From NCBI RefSeq assembly GCF_002943525.1, contig NZ_CP025394.1:8757001-8821000 (forward strand): DNA of 64,000 bases, given 5' to 3'. Within the stretch, counting starts at the first letter, position 1. Every line of letters starts with the position of its first letter. This stretch comes from Kitasatospora sp. MMS16-BH015. Its GTDB lineage: Bacteria; Actinomycetota; Actinomycetes; Streptomycetales; Streptomycetaceae. Under the pieces are notes generated by a model. That model saw only the letters and a program-made list of their open reading frames with translations. It had not been told where the DNA came from and made no database searches. Of the stretch, positions 60,100 through 64,000 are shown one piece after another. The position numbers and the translations under genes are program-made.

Positions 60100-60864
60100 T
60101 CAAGAGAGGCGTTCGAGGCGTTCGAGCAGGGTGTGGAAGGCCGTCGGCGGCACCCGGATGTCGCCGGAGAACGCGTGGTCCATCTCGCTGACCGCGAAGA
60201 GCAGGCCGGTGAGCATGGTGGCCAGCAGCAGGACGAGGACGGTCGAGCGGGCGGTGAAGGCGGTGCTCCAGACGGCAGGGAGCAGCAGCATCAGGGCGGC
60301 GCCCGTGACCAGGCCGATCCAGAGCACGGGCGGCAGCCCGGCCTGTGCTTCGTCGCCACGGGCGCGCCGGGCGTCGCCGGCCTTCTCCAGCTGGGTGAGC
60401 ATGCGCTGCTGGAAGGAGGCGGTGCGGTCGTCGTTGCGGGGGAGCTGGGCGGCGTAGCGGCGCAGGTCGTCCCAGGTGTCGCGGGTGCCGGGGTCGATCG
60501 TCCGGCGGTCGAGCATGACCGGCCACTCCTGGTCGATGACCTTGTGGGTGTAGGCGAGCAGGCGTTGGCGGACGCCGTCGCGCTGGTCGGTGGGCAGTTG
60601 CAGGGCCGACCAGTTCACCTCGGTCAGGGCGGCGGCCTCGGCGTTGGCCGTCCGGGCGCCTTCGCCGTACTCCTGCCAGACGGCGACCACGACGAAGGCG
60701 AGGGTGAAGGCGAAGACCATCCGGAGCAGGGTGGTGACGTGGTCGAAGGTCTGGCGCTGCTCGTTCGGGGCGATCCAGGGGAGGCCGATCCGCGAACCCG
60801 CCCAGAGCACCGCGAGTGTCCCGAACAGGACCGGGAACAGGACCTCCAGGAAGTGCAGGAGCAT
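60100..60864 (-). CDS. DUF4239 (bestrophin-like) membrane protein
   Basis: This 254-residue protein has an N-terminal membrane helix (LLHFLEVLFPVLFGTLAVLWA), a second helix at about 47-66 and two or three C-terminal helices (LWIGLVTGAALMLLLPAVW, VLVLLLATMLTGLLFAV). The soluble loop carries RQRLLAYTHKVIDQEWPVM and WDDLRRYAAQLP. This order is that of DUF4239, related to bestrophin-like channels. The stop overlaps nothing, and the convergent monooxygenase ends seven bases away. Role unknown. Confidence 0.8.
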   Translation of the reverse strand: MLLHFLEVLFPVLFGTLAVLWAGSRIGLPWIAPNEQRQTFDHVTTLLRMVFAFTLAFVVVAVWQEYGEGARTANAEAAALTEVNWSALQLPTDQRDGVRQRLLAYTHKVIDQEWPVMLDRRTIDPGTRDTWDDLRRYAAQLPRNDDRTASFQQRMLTQLEKAGDARRARGDEAQAGLPPVLWIGLVTGAALMLLLPAVWSTAFTARSTVLVLLLATMLTGLLFAVSEMDHAFSGDIRVPPTAFHTLLERLERLS

Positions 60865-60980
60865 CGGGGCTCGCCTCTCGTCGCCGCAGAATCGTTTCAG
60901 TCTGGGGCGAGCGGGCGAGGCGCCCCCGGTCGCCGACGCGCCGGGGCCGGGAAGACCACCCGATCGGTCGGGCCGGTCGG

Positions 60981-61172
60981 TCAGGCGGCGGCGGTCAGCA
61001 CGTCCACGCCCTGGGCGGCGAGGCCGCGGAGCACGGGGTGGGCCGGGTCGGCGTCGGTGATCAGGCCGCTCAGCTCCGCCCAGGGCAGGGCCAGTGCGGT
61101 GGTGCCGCCGTCCAGGATCCGGGTGGGCCGGGAGCACGGGACGGACTCGGGCGGAGGGGCCTCGAGTGGCCG
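60981..61172 (-). pseudogene. DeoR/GlpR-family C-terminal remnant
   Basis: Within the 340-bp stretch between DUF4239 and the amidase gene, a 64-codon frame reads RPTRILDGGTTALALPWAELSGLITDAD and then HPVLRGLAAQGVDVLTAAA with a stop. This matches the last part of DeoR-type sugar-responsive regulators (typically TTALALVCPLxxxDxLITD). There is no start codon or helix-turn-helix, and an in-frame TGA lies at 61173. The remainder of the stretch (60865-60980, 61173-61204) shows nothing I can identify. Confidence 0.55.
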
Positions 61173-61204
61173 TCAGGTGGTCCCGGCCCCCTGGGGGTGG
61201 GTGG

Positions 61205-62935
61205 CTACGGGAGGCGCGGGGTGCGGGGCGGCTCCGTGCGGCGGGTGCCGGTGGCCTCGAAGGCGGCGGCGAGGGTGAGGAGGGCGTTGTCGGTGTAGGC
61301 GCGGCCGGCGAAGGTGAGGCCGACCGGCATGGCGGTGTCGGTCATGGTGCCCATCGGGACGGTCACGGTCGGTATGCCGAGGTGGCGCGGGACGAGGTTG
61401 CCGTTGGCGACCCAGACGCCGTTGCGCCAGCCGAGGTCGGCGGAGGGCTCGGAGACGTCCATGTCGGCCGGGCCGAGGTCGGCGACGGCGGGGAAGACCA
61501 CGGCGTCCAGGCCGAGCTCGTCCATCCAGAGCTCGAGGTCGACCCGGCGGGTCTCCTCCAAGCCGCGCAGGCCCTGCTCCAGGTGCGGCAGCTCGGTGAA
61601 GGAGGCGTGCGGGTGCTCGCGGACCAGGCGCGGGTAGTCGCCGATGGTGTCGTCGAACCCGGCGTAGCGGTCGGGGAGTTCGCCCTGGTGCTTGGGCCAG
61701 ATGCGGTCGGCGTCGACCTCGGCCAGGGTGGGCAGGGCCGGGTCGCCGTTGGCACGGAGGAAGTCGTCCCAGGCCCAGGCCGAGAGGTCCTCGATCTCGA
61801 CCTTGAGGAAGTCGCGGGTCACCAGGCCGCGGGTGAAGAGCGAGGGCGCGCCGGGGCGGTCGGCCTCGTAGTTGGTGACCACCGGGAAGTCGACCTCGAC
61901 CACCTCGGCGCCGGCCTCCTCCAGGTCGCGGCGGGCCGCCTCCCAGAGTGCGATCACCGAGGCGCGGGTCTCGATCGGCTGGCCGGTCTGGCCGCCGATG
62001 CCGCCCTCGGGGTTGGTGCCCGCCTCGGGGTCGGCGTTGATGTACATCCGGGGCACGCCGATCCGCTTGCCGGCCAGTGCGGCCCGGGCCGCCGCCGCGT
62101 CGGCGGGGGCCAGCGCGGGGTAGGAGGCGGGGCGCACCGCGGACGCGGCGGGCAGGGTGATCCAGGGCTGGGCGCGCCAGAGGTCGCCGCGGGTCTGCGG
62201 GTCGTCGGCCACCACCACGTCGAGCAGTTCGAACAGGTCGGCCATGGTGCGGGTGTGCGGCACGACCACGTCCATGGTCGGCACCAGCGGCCAGTTGCCG
62301 CGCACCGAGATCACGCCGCGGCTGGGGGTGTAGGCGCAGAGCGCGTTGTAGGAGGCGGGCGCCCGGCCGGAGGACCAGGTCTCCTCGCCCAGGCCGAAGG
62401 CGCCGAAGGAGGCGGCGGTGGCGGTGCCCGAGCCGTTGGAGGAGCCGGATCCGTAGGCGCTGGTGAGCCAATCGGCGCTGTACGGGCTCTCGGCCCGGCC
62501 GTAGACCCCGCGCTGCATCCCGCCGTTGGCCATCGGCGGCATGTTGGTCAGGCCGATCAGCACGGCCCCGCCCGCGCGCAGCCGCTCGATGGCGAAGGCG
62601 TCCCGCTGGGCCACCAGGTGCTCGAAGGCGGGCGAACCGGCGGCGGCCGTCAGCCCCTTGGCCAGGTAGCTGTCCTTGGCGGTGTACGGGATGCCGTCCA
62701 GCGGGCCGAGCGTCTCGCCGCGCGCGCGGCGGGCGTCGGAGGCCTCGGCCTCGGCCCGGGCCTCGGGGTTGAGCACCACCAGCGCGTTGAGCGCGGTGGC
62801 GGTGCCGGGGCGGTCGTACGCCTCGATCCGCGCGAGGTAGGCGTCGAGCAGGCCGACGGCCGTGGTCTCGCCCTTCTCGAGTGCCGCGCGAAGGTCGGCG
62901 ATACAGGTCTCCACAACGTCGAATCCGCGCGTCAT
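61205..62935 (-). CDS. Amidase-signature family hydrolase
   Basis: This 576-residue cytosolic amidase has the AS-family Ser-Ser-Lys triad: Lys87 in IPYTAKDSY, the cis-Ser in GSGSSNGSGTA near 165 and the nucleophile Ser189 in ETWSSGRAPA. The usual DTGGS is ETWSS here, an unusual variation. LDGIPYTAKD and LIGLTNMPPMANGG are also typical. It hydrolyses amides or carbamoyl groups; the substrate is unknown. It is divergent from a TetR regulator with a three-copy CTAGA array between them, so it is probably regulated by that protein. Confidence 0.9.
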   Translation of the reverse strand: MTRGFDVVETCIADLRAALEKGETTAVGLLDAYLARIEAYDRPGTATALNALVVLNPEARAEAEASDARRARGETLGPLDGIPYTAKDSYLAKGLTAAAGSPAFEHLVAQRDAFAIERLRAGGAVLIGLTNMPPMANGGMQRGVYGRAESPYSADWLTSAYGSGSSNGSGTATAASFGAFGLGEETWSSGRAPASYNALCAYTPSRGVISVRGNWPLVPTMDVVVPHTRTMADLFELLDVVVADDPQTRGDLWRAQPWITLPAASAVRPASYPALAPADAAAARAALAGKRIGVPRMYINADPEAGTNPEGGIGGQTGQPIETRASVIALWEAARRDLEEAGAEVVEVDFPVVTNYEADRPGAPSLFTRGLVTRDFLKVEIEDLSAWAWDDFLRANGDPALPTLAEVDADRIWPKHQGELPDRYAGFDDTIGDYPRLVREHPHASFTELPHLEQGLRGLEETRRVDLELWMDELGLDAVVFPAVADLGPADMDVSEPSADLGWRNGVWVANGNLVPRHLGIPTVTVPMGTMTDTAMPVGLTFAGRAYTDNALLTLAAAFEATGTRRTEPPRTPRLP

Positions 62936-62968
62936 GCGGGTGTCTCCTGGGTGTCGGTCAGATATTGA

Positions 62969-62999
62969 CTAGATTTTCAGTCTAGACTACGGATCTAGA
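62969..62999. promoter_or_regulatory. Three CTAGA sites at exact 13-bp intervals
   Basis: CTAGA starts at 62969, 62982 and 62995. The middle copy lies inside AGTCTAGACT (62979-62988), a perfect 10-bp palindrome; the last two are TCTAGAC. TTGACT (62965-62970), a 17-bp spacer and TACGGA (62988-62993) suggest a promoter for the TetR gene within the array. It is a strong operator candidate for the divergent TetR/amidase pair. Confidence 0.65.
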
Positions 63000-63021
63000 C
63001 CTTGAGCAGACGGGTGAGCCG

Positions 63022-63669
63022 ATGTCGACGCCAGCGGACCGGAGAGCCAATCGGACAGCCGACCGGACAGCGGATCGGAAGCGCCAGCCGAGCGGCGACG
63101 AGGCGCGGGGGCGGGCGATGCGGGCCGCGATCAGCGCCATCGCGGAGAAGGGCACCGCCGCCGTGCGGATGTCGGACATCGCGGAGCGGGCCGGGATGAG
63201 CACCGGGCACATCCTCTACCACTTCGGGAAGAAGGACCGGCTGCTGCTCGAGGTCCTCGCCTGGAGCGAGGCGGACCTCGGCGCGCGGTACCAGCGGGAG
63301 GCGGAGCGGGCCGCCTCGCCCGCCGAGCGGCTGGGGGTGTTCGTCCGCTGCTACCTGCCGCGCGGGCAGGGCGACGAGCGGTACGCGCTCTGGACGCAGG
63401 TGCTGGCCCAGCAGCACGACGAGGCCGGTCGGCGGCTCCTCACCGCGCTGTCCGACGGGTGGGAGGAGCGGCTGGCGGACGTGGTGCGGGAGGGCCGGGC
63501 GCTCGGGCAGTTCGCGGAGGTGGAGCTGCCCGAGTTCGTGATCCGGGCGGTCGCCATGCTGAACGGGCTGTCCGGGGACGTGATGTTCGGACGCTCCCGC
63601 TGGCAGGAGGCCTCGGCCTACGAGTTCGCGCTGGCCGCGCTGGAGCGGGAGCTGCTGCCGCAGCGGTAG
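63022..63669 (+). CDS. TetR-family regulator (BetI/RutR-like C-terminus)
   Basis: This 215-residue protein has an Arg-rich N-terminal extension of about 25 residues. The TetR helix-turn-helix follows (AMRAAISAIAEKGTAAVRMSDIAERAGMSTGHILYHFGKKDRLLLEVL, residues 30-80), then a C-terminal domain of the TetR_C_6/BetI type (RLGVFVRCYLP, YALWTQVLAQ, FVIRAVAMLNGLSGDVMF). ATG at 63022. It is divergent from the amidase gene over 86 bp and likely binds the CTAGA array. Its 3' end overlaps the convergent glycosyltransferase gene by 52 bp. Confidence 0.9.
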   Translation: MSTPADRRANRTADRTADRKRQPSGDEARGRAMRAAISAIAEKGTAAVRMSDIAERAGMSTGHILYHFGKKDRLLLEVLAWSEADLGARYQREAERAASPAERLGVFVRCYLPRGQGDERYALWTQVLAQQHDEAGRRLLTALSDGWEERLADVVREGRALGQFAEVELPEFVIRAVAMLNGLSGDVMFGRSRWQEASAYEFALAALERELLPQR

Positions 63670-64000
63670 AGCTGGTCGCGGTCGGCGGCCCCGCCCGGTC
63701 GGCCGTAGGCGGACGGGGGCACCTCGGTGCAGCTCCGGCGGACCCAGTCGGTGATGGCCGTGGTCGGGGCGGTGGCTGAGGTGCGGCCGCCGGTGGCGAC
63801 CAGGACGTAGTGGAGCTGACCGCTGGTCACCAGGGACTGGAACCGGGAGAGGGTCGGGTTCGGCACCTGGCCGGTGAAGCCGCCCATCGGCAGCACCTCC
63901 TTGCCGGTGGCCAGGATGTAGGGCGAGGAGGCGGTCCAGTTCGGCGTGGCGAAGAGGTAGCGGGCGCCGTCGGCGTGGGCCTCGGTGTAGTCGAGGACGG
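63618..64000 (-). CDS. ArnT/GT39-like glycosyltransferase, C-terminal part only
   Basis: The last 127 residues of a larger membrane protein read ARYLFATPNWTASSPYILATGKEVLPMGGFTG, SGQLHYVLVATGG and ITDWVRRSCTEVPPSAYG. This is the extracytoplasmic C-terminal domain of the actinobacterial ArnT/GT39 mannosyltransferase-like proteins (usual pattern ATGKPVLAMGGFSG, WVxxHCxxV). The catalytic, membrane-spanning part is beyond base 64000. The stop falls within the 3' end of the convergent TetR gene. Confidence 0.8.
   Translation of the reverse strand, partial: VLDYTEAHADGARYLFATPNWTASSPYILATGKEVLPMGGFTGQVPNPTLSRFQSLVTSGQLHYVLVATGGRTSATAPTTAITDWVRRSCTEVPPSAYGRPGGAADRDQLYRCGSSSRSSAASANS

Overview
The window is very GC-rich DNA with strong third-position GC bias, GTG and TTG starts, Shine-Dalgarno sites of the GGAGG type, and families typical of Streptomycetaceae: an AfsR-type SARP regulator, an NB-ARC/TPR STAND protein, two DUF4132 proteins, a TIGR03767 phosphoesterase, a GH12-ricin lectin protein, and a MoxR/DUF58/DUF4129 cluster. 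It looks like a chromosomal segment, probably an accessory arm, of a Streptomyces, Kitasatospora or close relative. I see no rRNA, tRNA, CRISPR array or PKS/NRPS gene. Genus assignment is inference.

Layout. 1-12 kb: a cut LysR gene divergent from an MFS exporter, a DUF4132 protein, a secreted BNR-repeat protein, a membrane protein, a secreted GH12 glucanase with lectin modules, a carotenoid-dehydrogenase-like flavoprotein, and a cysteine hydrolase divergent from a GlxA-type regulator. 12-21 kb: an EF-G C-terminal half without its GTPase, a 1134-aa DUF4132 paralogue, an MpaB-like oxygenase, an MFS transporter with a clear promoter and operator, and a Tat-exported phosphoesterase. 21-26 kb: a tightly packed DUF4129 / small membrane protein / MoxR / DUF58 / membrane protein operon on the minus strand. 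26-31 kb: an acetyltransferase, a hydrolase, a DoxX-like protein, and an IS200/IS605-type element (tnpA decayed, tnpB catalytic residues intact) that ends 16 bp before a methylthioadenosine phosphorylase gene.

30-38 kb: a UvrA-like drug-resistance ATPase plus an aminoglycoside-phosphotransferase-fold protein in one operon, bracketed by two paralogous small secreted proteins. Then come a Nei-type glycosylase, another secreted protein, a DUF2797 protein and a uridine-kinase-like protein without a P-loop. 38-42.4 kb: the relic of a Tn3-family unit (decayed TnpA, candidate terminal repeats, an adjoining decayed serine resolvase). It carries an efflux pump, an NAD(P)-binding protein and a metallo-beta-lactamase-fold protein, divergent from an HxlR regulator across a clean 8-bp-arm operator.

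42.4-52 kb: two small proteins, a SARP regulator head-to-head with a STAND ATPase, a CDP-glycerol-transferase-like protein translationally coupled to an unknown, and a CHAP-LysM hydrolase without a signal peptide. 52-56 kb: a signalling operon of FHA-ABC transporter, a small SH3-like protein and a soluble Ser/Thr kinase. 56-64 kb: a decayed stretch with SnoaL, SDR and DeoR remnants among intact genes: a TetR/TetX-like monooxygenase divergent pair, a DUF4239 membrane protein, and an amidase divergent from a TetR with a phased CTAGA array between them. The C-terminus of an ArnT-like glycosyltransferase runs off the right edge.

The most interesting leads are the TnpB whose predicted guide RNA would point into the neighbouring gene, the Tn3 relic with its regulated efflux cargo, the stand-alone EF-G domains III-V, the STAND protein with an unrecognised N-terminus, and the FHA-ABC/kinase operon.
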